Assembly: GCF_913774235.1 (NCBI RefSeq)
Contig: NZ_CAJYDW010000018.1
Coordinates: 124,001 to 188,000 of the forward strand
DNA from: an uncultured Pseudomonas sp.
Lineage (GTDB): Bacteria; Pseudomonadota; Gammaproteobacteria; Pseudomonadales; Pseudomonadaceae
DNA length: 64,000 nucleotides
Direction of reading: 5' to 3'
Part shown: positions 45,886 to 57,826 of the stretch, one piece after another
How positions within the stretch are numbered: position 1 is the stretch's first letter
Layout: every line of letters starts with the position of its first letter
Program-made: the position numbers and the translations under genes
Notes under the pieces: generated by a model
Told to the model about the DNA's origin: nothing
What the model saw: the letters and a program-made list of their open reading frames with translations, nothing else
The model's database searches: none

Positions 45886-47081
45886 GACGAGGTCTTGGTC
45901 GCGACAAGGCCTAGGGCCGGGGCTACCTGGTCGAGAGACTCGGCCAGGGCCTGGGCCGCTGCGGCGATGCGGTTGCGTTCTTCGGGGGAGAGGCTGGCAT
46001 AGGGACGCTGCTGATCGCCCAGGGCCGTAGCGAAGGCCTGGACCCGGCTGTCGAGTTGCTGCTGCAGGTCCTGGTGGCCTTTGCTCAACAGGGGCCGCAG
46101 CAGGTCGATGATCTTGCGGGTGCCGTCCAGGTTCGCGGCGAAGCCGGGCAACACGAGCTGGCTGTAGCGCTCTTCCTCGCCGGAAATGCGCGTGGTGGCC
46201 AGATTGTGCAGCAGGCGTGCGGCGTTGCCGCTGAGTTGCTCCGGCGGCAGCGACTGACCGAGCAGGGCGTCACGTAGCGCCGTGGCGTCCTGTTGCAGTT
46301 GGGCGACAACTGGCTCTAATCCCGCTGTGCTGTCGGCTACGAAGAGACCCTGTTCGAGGCGGTGGAAACCACCGAAGGCGGGATCCTGCTCGCGCTTTTC
46401 GTAGTAGTCGGCGCGCGCGTTGAGGCGATTGTCCAGCTCGGCGAAGCGCTGGGCGGTAGCGGCCAGGCGCTGGTAGGGCAGGCGGGCGGCAGCGTAGGCG
46501 GCGCGGGCCTGGTCCAGGTCGCCAGCGGCCAGGGCTTGCTGCAGCGCAGTGATGCCCTGCAACAGCAGGCGGCTCTGCTGATTCAGGTAGACGCGGTATT
46601 CCGACAGCGGTCCGATGAACTGCGTCAGGGTCGGGCCGGCCTTGCTGGCGGCTTCCGAGGCGGCGGTGGGGAGTACCTTCAGCGTCCCGCGCGGATTGCT
46701 CAGCAGGCCGCAGGTGATGGCGTAGTCACCGGGAGCGAGGGTGGCGTTGATGACCTGACTGAGGCCGGGGGCGATGTTCTCGCGCTCCTCGACTACCAGG
46801 ACGCCGTCGAGAATCTCCCATTCAACCGCCCGGTCCGAGCGGTTGACGATACGGAAGCGCGCCGGTCCGGCGGGCACTTCCAGGGCATTGGGCTCGCAGC
46901 GATTGGCCAGGATGTCGACCTTGATTTCGCCGTCGGCCACGACGGCATGACGCTCACCTGCCGAGCGCGAGGCGTAATAGAAGGCCGCGGCCGCCACGAT
47001 CAGCAGGCTGGCGGAGCCGAACAGGGCCAGGCGCAGGGCCGGCGAGGTCTTCTTCGGCAGGTTGGCGTTCGGTGCGTTCAC
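45882..47081 (-). CDS. efeO: EfeO-like protein with cupredoxin and M75 domains
   Basis: 399-residue exported protein. N-terminal membrane segment (about 16-36), then a cupredoxin-like domain (about 45-137) with the EfeO residues C62 and C124 (ANRCEPNAL and [12 protein letters not shown]) and [20 protein letters not shown]. An M75 domain follows (about 150-399). The HxxE motif HRLE (240-243) is kept, but the helix that reads HYEAIEP in the other M75 protein reads PYQRLAA, and DSREDD reads NARADYY. It starts with GTG, overlapping the efeU stop. Two M75 proteins therefore share this operon. Confidence 0.88.
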   Translation of the reverse strand: MNAPNANLPKKTSPALRLALFGSASLLIVAAAAFYYASRSAGERHAVVADGEIKVDILANRCEPNALEVPAGPARFRIVNRSDRAVEWEILDGVLVVEERENIAPGLSQVINATLAPGDYAITCGLLSNPRGTLKVLPTAASEAASKAGPTLTQFIGPLSEYRVYLNQQSRLLLQGITALQQALAAGDLDQARAAYAAARLPYQRLAATAQRFAELDNRLNARADYYEKREQDPAFGGFHRLEQGLFVADSTAGLEPVVAQLQQDATALRDALLGQSLPPEQLSGNAARLLHNLATTRISGEEERYSQLVLPGFAANLDGTRKIIDLLRPLLSKGHQDLQQQLDSRVQAFATALGDQQRPYASLSPEERNRIAAAAQALAESLDQVAPALGLVATKTSS

Positions 47082-47935
47082 GGCTGGCGCTCCAGCGAAG
47101 CGGTAGAGGGATTCGCCGCGGCCGGGCGCGGCGGTGCCGGCGTGCGGAAGAACAGCGGCAGGGTTACGGCGAGGAACAGCAGGTAGGCACCCAGGGTGCT
47201 CACGGTCGGGGTGTCCTGGTAGCCGAACATGCCGGCCAGCACCGTGCCCACCGGGCCGTCGGCGGGCAGTACGTCACTCCAGTCGAACACCACCTGCTGC
47301 AGGGCATTCCACAAGCCGGCTTCATGCAGCGCCTTGACCGAGTTGGTGAACAGGCCGGCCGCGACGAAGAGGATGAACAGCCCGGTGAAACGGAAGAACT
47401 TGCCGACGTTCAGGCGCACGCCGCCGGTGTAGAGGCCATAACCCACGCCGATGGCGATGATCAGCCCCAGCAGTGCCCCCAGGGGCGCCCCCGGGCCGGC
47501 GCTCTGCTGGAAGATGGCCAGCAGGAAGAACACGGTTTCCAGCCCTTCGCGGGCGACCGCCAGGAACACCATGCCGATCAGGGCATAGACCTGGTGGCGC
47601 GAGGCGGACAGGGCGTTCTCCAGGGATTCGTGTAGTTCGCTCTTGATGGAGCGCGCCGCTTTGCGCATCCAGAACACCATGGAGGTCAGAATGGCGGTCG
47701 CGGCCAGGCCGACCACGGCCTCGAATAGCTCCTGCTGGCGCTGGGGAAACTCGGCGCTGGCCAGTTGCAGACCGGCGCCGACGAAGAGCGAAAGGGCCGC
47801 TGCCAGCATCACGCCGATCCACACCGCGGGCATCCAGTGACCGCGGCCGGTGCGTTGTAGGTAGCTGGCGATGATGCCGACGATGAGCGCCGCTTCGATA
47901 CCTTCGCGGAGCATGATCAGGAAAGGGACGAGCAT
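47078..47935 (-). CDS. efeU: Ferrous iron permease EfeU (FTR1 family)
   Basis: Inner-membrane permease, 285 residues from the ATG at 47935 (MLVPFLIMLREGIEAALIVG). The frame runs 18 codons further upstream, but the permease family begins at this Met. Two REGxE motifs (LREGIEAAL and AREGLETVF), each within a membrane helix, are the iron-translocating signatures of FTR1. About seven membrane segments. First gene of efeU-efeO-efeB-efeM, with stop/start overlaps joining the first three. A Fur-box-like site lies about 85 bp upstream. Confidence 0.92.
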   Translation of the reverse strand: MLVPFLIMLREGIEAALIVGIIASYLQRTGRGHWMPAVWIGVMLAAALSLFVGAGLQLASAEFPQRQQELFEAVVGLAATAILTSMVFWMRKAARSIKSELHESLENALSASRHQVYALIGMVFLAVAREGLETVFFLLAIFQQSAGPGAPLGALLGLIIAIGVGYGLYTGGVRLNVGKFFRFTGLFILFVAAGLFTNSVKALHEAGLWNALQQVVFDWSDVLPADGPVGTVLAGMFGYQDTPTVSTLGAYLLFLAVTLPLFFRTPAPPRPAAANPSTASLERQP

Positions 47936-48019
47936 GGAGTGGATCACCGACTGGGAAGAGAAAGAGCGAACGTCTTTCGCAATCGGCACTTTGTATCACA
48001 ATGATTCGGTTTGTTAAAT

Positions 48020-48032
48020 GAGGATGATTCTC
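48020..48032. promoter_or_regulatory. Fur-box-like site upstream of efeU
   Basis: GAGGATGATTCTC is an imperfect dyad (five of six pairs). Read on the minus strand in context it matches 12 of 19 positions of the classical Fur consensus by my count. A second ATGATT lies at 48001-48006. Regulation of efe genes by iron through Fur is well known in other bacteria; here it is inferred. Confidence 0.5.
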
Positions 48033-48084
48033 GTGCGGCTACTCGCCAGGGCTGCACCAAGGAGGCTGGCGCGTGGTTTTGAAC

Positions 48085-49107
48085 TTAACCGTGGAAGATC
48101 ACGGCGGTGTCGGGCGCCTTACCCGTGGCGAAGCGCCGGACCTCGCGCCAGTTACGCAGATCGACCACCGCCAGCTGGTTGTCTTCCAGCGCCGCGAACA
48201 GTCGCTCGCCGCTGGGATCGAGATTGAGGCCCGGTACGGCACTGCCCATGGGCAGATAGGCCACTTCGGCCAAGGTGTCGGGCCTGAGCAGTGACAGGCT
48301 TTTGTCCGCCAGATTGGAGACCAGCAGGCGACCATCCGGCAAGGCGACTACGCGTACGGCTTCGCCGCGCAGCTTGGTCTGACTGATGGGGGATAGGTCG
48401 CGGGCGTCCAACGCATGAAGGATGCCGGCGAAGCGATCCAGCACATAGAAGATGCGCTCGTCCGGACTCAGGCAGCAGCCTTCCGGCGCCTGGCCAAGCA
48501 GTCTTTTCACCGGCAGGACGGCGGGATTGTGGGTATCCACCAGGATCACCAGGCCGCTCAGGGTGTCGGCGACATAGGCGCGCCGCCCGTCACGGGTCAG
48601 TACGAAGTAGTGGCTACGGGTGCCGCCCACCGGGACGATCTGGCTGGGGTATTCGGCAGTGGCGGGCTGGTCGAAGCGGATGAGCAGCGAATCGGTCTCG
48701 CTGAGCACATAGAGGCGACCCTGGTCATCCAGGCGCATGCCGTGCAGGCGATGATAGGGCGACAGATCGAGGGATCGCACCAGGCGGCGTTCGGCGAGAT
48801 CGATCACGCTGACCTGATGGCCCCCTTCGCCAGGCGCCTGCCAGCTTTTGACCCCGTACTGGCCGACATAGGCATAGCGCCCTTGACGATCAGCGACGAT
48901 CTCATGGGGTTGCGCAGGCAGCTCCAGGCTACCGACGCGCTCGCCGTCGGCCAGGCGGTAGAAGCCGACGCCGGGCGCTTCCTTCTCGACCAGCGCGAGA
49001 TACTCGGTGTTCGCCGCGAGGGCGCGGAGCGGATAGCTGCCCAGCAAGGGCAGGGCGGCACTGGCGGCGAACAGGCCGAGGGCCTGGCGGCGATTCAGGT
49101 GAGGCAT
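48085..49107 (-). CDS. Tat-exported YncE-like beta-propeller protein
   Basis: 340-residue protein with a twin-arginine signal (LNRRQALGLFAASAALPLLG) and a run of propeller blades of the YVTN/YncE type, e.g. YAYVGQYGVKSW, RLYVLSETDSLLIRF, RRAYVADTLSGLVIL, GRLLVSNLADKSLSLL and GERLFAALEDNQLAVVDL. No catalytic site is recognisable. The start is the ATG at 49107 with GGGAGA 6 nt upstream. It precedes the efe operon in the same direction by about 150 bp that carry the Fur-like site. It could bind a ligand or a partner protein; a link to iron is only positional. Confidence 0.8.
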   Translation of the reverse strand: MPHLNRRQALGLFAASAALPLLGSYPLRALAANTEYLALVEKEAPGVGFYRLADGERVGSLELPAQPHEIVADRQGRYAYVGQYGVKSWQAPGEGGHQVSVIDLAERRLVRSLDLSPYHRLHGMRLDDQGRLYVLSETDSLLIRFDQPATAEYPSQIVPVGGTRSHYFVLTRDGRRAYVADTLSGLVILVDTHNPAVLPVKRLLGQAPEGCCLSPDERIFYVLDRFAGILHALDARDLSPISQTKLRGEAVRVVALPDGRLLVSNLADKSLSLLRPDTLAEVAYLPMGSAVPGLNLDPSGERLFAALEDNQLAVVDLRNWREVRRFATGKAPDTAVIFHG

Positions 49108-49158
49108 AGGAGGTCTCCCGATGGGCAAGCCTCCCTGCCAGGGTCAAGCGAATCCGTG

Positions 49159-49563
49159 CTACTCGAACAGACCCTTGAACCAGTCCCAAAGTCCCACGTG
49201 GTAATCCGGCAGGATGTCGATCCCGAGCGCGGACTTGAGCAGATAGAGCAGCACCAGGCCCACCAGGCCGCAGGCCAGCAGGATCACCGCCAGCATGACG
49301 GCCTTGCCGAGCAGCGACAGTTCCTGCTCCAGGCGCGAGAGCTGACGGTAGTTGCGCCCGGCCAGGACGACGAAGTAATAGCGGCGATGCCAGAATTTGA
49401 GGGTGCCGCGCAGGTCGATGCTGTGCTTGCCCCAACTGCGGGTGCCGAAGGCCAGTTTGAGCGCTTCCAGCTGTTCCTCGGTGAAAGAGTCGCGTAGTTC
49501 TTCCGGGAGCCGCTCCTTCAGGCCGGCGATGAAGGGGTCATGGCGATAGCTGCGGTCCTGCAT
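49159..49563 (-). CDS. Conserved Pseudomonas membrane protein, function unknown
   Basis: 134 residues. The N-terminal half is soluble and charged (SYRHDPFIAGLKERLPEEL, then FTEEQLEALKLAFGTRSWG, and HSIDLRGTLKFWHRRYYFV). The C-terminal half has one long membrane segment (about 85-111) and ends DYHVGLWDWFKGLFE. I recall similar proteins in other pseudomonads without a known function. AGAGGGAAG precedes the ATG. It lies 51 bp upstream of the propeller gene, same strand. Confidence 0.7.
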   Translation of the reverse strand: MQDRSYRHDPFIAGLKERLPEELRDSFTEEQLEALKLAFGTRSWGKHSIDLRGTLKFWHRRYYFVVLAGRNYRQLSRLEQELSLLGKAVMLAVILLACGLVGLVLLYLLKSALGIDILPDYHVGLWDWFKGLFE

Positions 49564-49664
49564 ATGAAGTGCTTCCCTCTGAGTGGTGCAGAAGCAGTCA
49601 GAAAGACCGAACAGGCCAGTGTTCCGCCGAAACGGATGGGCGGAGTCCTAGGCGGGACGACTGG

Positions 49665-50693
49665 TCAGGCGGTGACTCGCCGCGGCCTGATCACCTCGGC
49701 CCGTGCCCGTAGCTGGCCACAGCCGCCATCGACGTCCTGCCCGGCGGAATTGCGCACCTTGGTCAGCACACCGCGACTGTGCAGGTAGCGCACGATCTGC
49801 ACTATTCGCTCGCCGTCGGGGCGCTGGTAGTCGTCCACTTCCAGGCTGTTGTAAGGGATCAGGTTGAGCACGCCGTACTTGCCTTTCAGCAGGCGCAGCA
49901 GTTCATCCATTTCCTCCTGGCTGTCGTTGATGCCGGCCAGCAGAGTCCATTGGTACTGGATGGGATAGCCGATCGACCGGGCATAGGTCTCGCCCTGTTC
50001 GATCAACTCGGCGGGCTCGTAGCGTGGCGCTCTGGGCAGTAGCCGGGCGCGGCGCTCGGCATTGGTGCTGTGCAGTGACAGGGCCAGGGCCGGCTTGACG
50101 GCCTGCTGGGGTAGTCGCTCGAACACCCGAGGATCGCCTACCGTGGAGAACACCAGGTTGCGGTGGCCAATACCGCCGGCGGTGCCCAGCAGGTCGATGG
50201 CCTCCAGCACGTTATCCAGGTTGTGGGCCGGCTCGCCCATGCCCATGAAGACCACCTTCTTCACCGCTCTGATCCGGCGAGCCAGGGCCACCTGGGCGAC
50301 GATCTCGGCGCTGCCCACCTGGCGCAGCAGACCGCTCTTGCCGGTCATGCAGAAGACGCAGCCTACGGCGCAGCCGACCTGGGACGACACGCAGAGGCCA
50401 TCGCGGGGCAGCAGGACGCTTTCCACCGCCTGGCCGTCCGCCAGGGTCACCAGCATCCGCGCCGAGCCATCGGCGCCCGGATGCTCCGAGGTGACCCGGG
50501 CCAGCCCCTCCAGCCGCTCGGTCAGCGCCGGGATGGCCTTGCGTACCTCCAGCGGCAGGAAGTTCTCCGCCTGCTGGCGGCGAGTTCCGGTGTCCAGCGG
50601 CAGTCCCTGGCACCAGGCGCGCAGGATCCGGGCGCTGTGCTTGGGCTTGGCGCCAGCATCGGCGAGCAACTGGACGACATCGGAAATACGCAT
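49665..50693 (-). CDS. RlmN/Cfr-family radical SAM RNA methyltransferase (paralogue)
   Basis: 342-residue radical SAM enzyme. The 4Fe-4S motif is C108-x3-C112-x2-C115 (VGCAVGCVFCMTG). The two catalytic cysteines of the RlmN mechanism are in place: C101 in LCVSSQVGC and C325 in VDGGCGQLRA. VFMGMGEPAHNLDNV is the other family block. The N-terminal 90 residues differ from the RlmN I know in Pseudomonas, so this looks like the second family member; its RNA target is unknown. I use the ATG at 50693; a TTG two codons earlier is the only other option. It diverges from the DUF1883 gene over 84 bp. Confidence 0.85.
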   Translation of the reverse strand: MRISDVVQLLADAGAKPKHSARILRAWCQGLPLDTGTRRQQAENFLPLEVRKAIPALTERLEGLARVTSEHPGADGSARMLVTLADGQAVESVLLPRDGLCVSSQVGCAVGCVFCMTGKSGLLRQVGSAEIVAQVALARRIRAVKKVVFMGMGEPAHNLDNVLEAIDLLGTAGGIGHRNLVFSTVGDPRVFERLPQQAVKPALALSLHSTNAERRARLLPRAPRYEPAELIEQGETYARSIGYPIQYQWTLLAGINDSQEEMDELLRLLKGKYGVLNLIPYNSLEVDDYQRPDGERIVQIVRYLHSRGVLTKVRNSAGQDVDGGCGQLRARAEVIRPRRVTA

Positions 50694-50777
50694 GGGCAAA
50701 GGGCAGGTCGGGGCGGGCGGCGATAATAGGCCAGTGCAGGGATGCTATCCTAGTCCTTTGCAAGACGAGGACACGTC

Positions 50778-51080
50778 ATGAAGTTCATCCACCAGCGCGA
50801 GCATCTCAACGAGGGCGACCTGGTCGTCATCCAGAGTTCGGGGGTGTGCAACATCCGCCTGATGAACGATGCCAATTTCCGCAGCTTCAAGAACGGCGGC
50901 CGCCATACCTACCACGGCGGCGCCTTCGACCGCTTTCCGGCGCGCATCACCGTACCCAGCACCGGCTTCTGGAACATCACCCTGGACACCGTCACCAAGC
51001 GGCCGATCAGCGTGACCCGCAAGCCCGATATCAAGCATTCCATCAAGATCGTCCGCCGCTCGCCTTCCGAGCTGCGCTGA
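50778..51080 (+). CDS. DUF1883 domain protein
   Basis: 100-residue basic protein, recognised as DUF1883 by FIHQREHLNEGDLVVIQSSG, CNIRLMNDANFRSFKNG and FDRFPARITVPSTGFWNITLD, ending SIKIVRRSPSELR. The family is a small beta-rich fold, sometimes fused to TIR domains, with no known activity. It starts at the ATG after CACGTC; GACGAGGAC gives a fair ribosome site. Convergent with the sugar dehydrogenase gene. Confidence 0.8.
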   Translation: MKFIHQREHLNEGDLVVIQSSGVCNIRLMNDANFRSFKNGGRHTYHGGAFDRFPARITVPSTGFWNITLDTVTKRPISVTRKPDIKHSIKIVRRSPSELR

Positions 51081-51115
51081 GGCGGCGGTCACCCCCAGAC
51101 GGGTGACCCTGGCCG

Positions 51116-52249
51116 TCATTTCGGCTGCAACTCCAGCAGCCGAGCGTTCGCACCGTCTTCCAGTACCCAGAGACTACCGTTGGGGCCTTCCTCGACGTCG
51201 CGGATGCGGGTGCCCATGGCATAGCGCTCCACCTCCTGCGCTTCTTCGCCCTTGAGCTCGATCCGCACCAACGACTTGGATGACAGACCACCGATGAAGG
51301 CGTTGCCCTTCCAGGCGGGGAAGCGATTCCCCTCATAGATCATCAGACCGGCGGGCGAGATCACCGGCGTCCAGGTGATCTTCGGCGGGATGAATTCCGG
51401 GCGGGTGTCATGATCCGGGATCGGCTTGCCACCGTAGTGATCGCCGTTGGAAACCTCGGGATAGCCGTAGTTGCCGCCACGCTGGATCAGATTCAGCTCG
51501 TCCCCACCTTGGGGGCCCATCTCCTGTTCCCATAGCCGGCCCTGGGCGTCGAAGGCGATCCCCAGCGGATTGCGATGGCCCAGCGACCAGACCTGAGCCG
51601 CGACACCACCTTGCTGGGCGAAGGGGTTGTCCTGGGGAATGCTGCCATCGTCGTTGAGGCGAATGAGCTTGCCCAGGTTGCCGGTCATATCCTGGGCCGG
51701 GGTGAATTTCTGCCGTTCACCCGAGGTGATCCATAGCTTGCCGTCCGGCCCGAATCTCATCCGATGGCCATAGTGGCCATTGCCGGTGACCTTGGGCGTC
51801 TGGCGCCAGATCACCTTGAGATCGCTGAGCGAGCCGCTGCCGTTTTCCTTCAAGGTCAACTTGGCACGGGCCACGGCAGCACCCTGAGTGCTGCCTTCGC
51901 CGGCTTCGGCATAGCTCAGGTAGATCAGATGATTGCCGGCGTATTGCGGATGCAGGATGACATCGCCCAAGCCACCCTGGCCGGCATGAACTACCTTGGG
52001 CACGCCGCTGATGTTCTGCGCCTTGCCGGTCTGCACATTCAGATGCTTGAGCGCGCCACCTTTCTCGGTGACCAGGGCGGTGCCATCGGGCAGGAAGGCG
52101 ATGGCCCAGGGTGCGTCAAGGGTGGCCCGTGGGGTGGCGGTAAAGGGCCACTGAGCTTCACTCAGCGCCTGGGGCGCGGCACTGACATTCAGGGTGGCGA
52201 GACCGAGCAGGAGACTGCCGGCGGCTAGGGTAAGGCCTCTCATGGGCAC
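51116..52249 (-). CDS. PQQ-dependent soluble aldose sugar dehydrogenase (YliI/Asd type)
   Basis: 377-residue periplasmic enzyme with a six-bladed GDH-like propeller. Signal peptide: [22 protein letters not shown]. Family segments are [65 protein letters not shown] and [11 protein letters not shown]. Such enzymes oxidise aldose sugars with PQQ, though some relatives have uncertain substrates. The start at 52249 is GTG, 4 nt after GAGGA. An ATG two codons later is equally plausible. Monocistronic. Confidence 0.88.
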   Translation of the reverse strand: MPMRGLTLAAGSLLLGLATLNVSAAPQALSEAQWPFTATPRATLDAPWAIAFLPDGTALVTEKGGALKHLNVQTGKAQNISGVPKVVHAGQGGLGDVILHPQYAGNHLIYLSYAEAGEGSTQGAAVARAKLTLKENGSGSLSDLKVIWRQTPKVTGNGHYGHRMRFGPDGKLWITSGERQKFTPAQDMTGNLGKLIRLNDDGSIPQDNPFAQQGGVAAQVWSLGHRNPLGIAFDAQGRLWEQEMGPQGGDELNLIQRGGNYGYPEVSNGDHYGGKPIPDHDTRPEFIPPKITWTPVISPAGLMIYEGNRFPAWKGNAFIGGLSSKSLVRIELKGEEAQEVERYAMGTRIRDVEEGPNGSLWVLEDGANARLLELQPK

Positions 52250-52366
52250 GCGATCCTCGTCGGTGGAAGTCCTTACACCCTAGTAGGAGCGCTATTCGTG
52301 AGGGAGAGATATTTGTTACGTAAGGCGACAGAGAATATTCATATAGTATAGGTAAGTGCGGATTAA

Positions 52367-52822
52367 TTAGGGCGTTGCTCTGAAAAAATCCATAACGCCG
52401 CTAACCTCTTTTCCATACAAGCCTTTTAAAAATTCTGCCCTGTTTGGTAGTTTGTAAATGTCGGGCGCAGCTGACAGGAAAAAAAGTAATGACATGCCGA
52501 TTATGAAAGCAGGTGCATTCCTTACTTTTATATTTTTCCTGATTTCTGATCTGAGGTAGTTCTCGTAATCAGATCTTTCTTTTTTTGCGTCCAAGCTTTT
52601 GAGCTTGAGCATTTTACCCTTTGTGGTGCTGACATGAAATATTAGCAAGAATATCAGGCTAATGAAGGCCCATAGGGGTGGTTGAGGCGTTCCTAGTGAA
52701 GCAATGCTGAAGGTAAAAGCTATCATTCCTGTCATTTTGTTTAAGTGTATCTCCCACTCTCTGACTTCCGCAGTTATGGTGCGGTAGTCCTGGACGGGAT
52801 CAACAGGTTTTTCATTTTTCAT
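52367..52822 (-). CDS. AT-rich orphan membrane protein
   Basis: 151 residues, not recognised. N-terminal cytoplasmic part, then hydrophobic stretches at about 29-44, 48-65 and 103-122 (PAFIIGMSLLFFLSAAP), with a Lys/Glu-rich segment (KKERSDYENYLRSEIRKNIK) between the second and third. A real gene is likely: the ATG has AAGGA 5 nt upstream. Composition is unlike its neighbours: I count 23 of 60 and 20 of 60 G+C in two sample lines, in a window otherwise about two-thirds GC. That points to recent transfer. It lies between the sugar dehydrogenase promoter and the metH stop. Confidence 0.75.
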   Translation of the reverse strand: MKNEKPVDPVQDYRTITAEVREWEIHLNKMTGMIAFTFSIASLGTPQPPLWAFISLIFLLIFHVSTTKGKMLKLKSLDAKKERSDYENYLRSEIRKNIKVRNAPAFIIGMSLLFFLSAAPDIYKLPNRAEFLKGLYGKEVSGVMDFFRATP

Positions 52823-52873
52823 GAGTTTCCTTGCCGCATAGAATGGCTGGCGAGTTTAGATGGTGGCTAAATA

Positions 52874-56584
<3,711 letters not shown>

Positions 56585-56761
56585 GGGCGTTCCAAAGATG
56601 AAGAGATACTGGCGAAGGGCGGCAGCATAGCAAAAGCCGGGGCCAGCCCCGTGGCTCGCAACCTCTGATGATGAGCGCCGCTCATGTAGCCCCGGCGCAC
56701 CGTTCATGCCAGCGGGACGCGGCGTCCGGCGCCAGTGGCGTGCAGGCGCGGCACGAGCTGC

Positions 56762-56806
56762 TTTACTGTCTGGTGACCGACGTTTACTGTGCGTCAAAAC
56801 TGCGTC
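56762..56806 (+). promoter_or_regulatory. Phased direct repeats upstream of the cheY-cheC gene
   Basis: TTTACTGT occurs at 56762-56769 and again at 56783-56790, a spacing of 21 bp (two helical turns). GCGTC follows at 56791-56795 and 56802-56806, spacing 11 bp. These lie within 60 bp of the GTG start and could be binding sites for a regulator of this gene or of divergent metH. A 15-bp palindrome (ATGAGCG-C-CGCTCAT) is at 56671-56685, closer to metH. Confidence 0.35.
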
Positions 56807-56819
56807 ATGGAAGGTGGCC

Positions 56820-57824
56820 GTGATTCCTCTGGTGATTTGTGACGACTCGAACATGGCGCGCAAGCAGCTGGTTCGCTCCCTGCCGGAGGGCTGGGCGGTA
56901 TCCATCACCCAGGCTACCAATGGCGAAGAAGCCCTGACCGCACTGCGCCAGGGGCTCGGCGAGGTCATGCTGCTGGACCTGACCATGCCGGTCCTGGACG
57001 GCTACGGTACCCTGGCGGCCATCCGCAGCGAGGGCCTGCCGGTCAAGGTCATCGTGGTCTCGGGCGACGTCCAGGAGCAGGCCGTCGCACGCGTTCGCGA
57101 ACTGGGCGCCCTGGATTTCATCCGCAAACCGGCCGATCCCGGCGAACTCGCCAAGGTACTCGAACGCCACGGCATCTATAGTGCCAACGCGGCGGCAACG
57201 GCGGAGTCCGCCGAGCCGATCGAGCGGCCAGAGCTGCAGGTCAGCTTCCGCGATGCCCTGCGCGAGGTGGTCAACGTCTCCATGGGACGCGCCGGTGCGC
57301 TGCTGGCCAAGGCGCTGGACGTCTTCGTGCAGTTGCCCATCCCCAACGTCAACATCCTGGAAGTCAGCGAGCTGCACATGACGCTGCAGGACGCGCAACG
57401 GGAGACCCGCCTGAGCGCGGTGTGCCAGGGCTACATCGGCGAGGGTATCGCCGGCGAAGCCCTGCTGATCTTCCATGACTCCGAATTCGACGACATGGCC
57501 CGCCTGGTGCGCTGGCGCGAGACGGGAGAGTCCGGCGACATCGAGATGCTGCTGGACCTATCGAGCATCATCATCGGCGCCTGCCTCGCCGGCATCGCCG
57601 AGCAGTTCGACATCCGCTTCTCCCAGGGGCACCCCACCATCCTCGGTCACCATGCGTCCATCGACGAACTCATCGTCGTCAACAAGACCCGCTGGAAGAA
57701 GACCCTGGCGGTCGAACTCAGCTACAGCCTGGAAGGCCATAACGTCCACTTCGATCTGCTGCTGCTGTTCACCGAGGACTCGGTGAAGCGCATCACCCGC
57801 AAGATCGGCTACCTGATGAGTTGA
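56820..57824 (+). CDS. Response regulator with CheY receiver and CheC-like domain
   Basis: 334 residues. Residues 1-120 are a receiver with all key residues: DD (about 8-9) in [11 protein letters not shown], phospho-acceptor Asp in [12 protein letters not shown], the VVSGD position and Lys in [10 protein letters not shown]. Residues about 145-334 are CheC/CheX-like: [18 protein letters not shown] matches the first E-x-x-N phosphatase helix, whereas the equivalent second helix ([18 protein letters not shown]) lacks the Glu/Asn pair. CheC domains dephosphorylate CheY-P. The GTG at 56820 follows GGAAGG by 5 nt. It precedes the diguanylate cyclase gene by 2 bp, so the two are one operon. Confidence 0.88.
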   Translation: MIPLVICDDSNMARKQLVRSLPEGWAVSITQATNGEEALTALRQGLGEVMLLDLTMPVLDGYGTLAAIRSEGLPVKVIVVSGDVQEQAVARVRELGALDFIRKPADPGELAKVLERHGIYSANAAATAESAEPIERPELQVSFRDALREVVNVSMGRAGALLAKALDVFVQLPIPNVNILEVSELHMTLQDAQRETRLSAVCQGYIGEGIAGEALLIFHDSEFDDMARLVRWRETGESGDIEMLLDLSSIIIGACLAGIAEQFDIRFSQGHPTILGHHASIDELIVVNKTRWKKTLAVELSYSLEGHNVHFDLLLLFTEDSVKRITRKIGYLMS

Positions 57825-57826
57825 GC

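Noticed and set aside
56585-56819. Possible cobalamin or SAH riboswitch ahead of metH
   Set aside because: Only isolated matches (GCCACTG, GGCGCTCA) occur. The ordered conserved elements of either riboswitch are absent.
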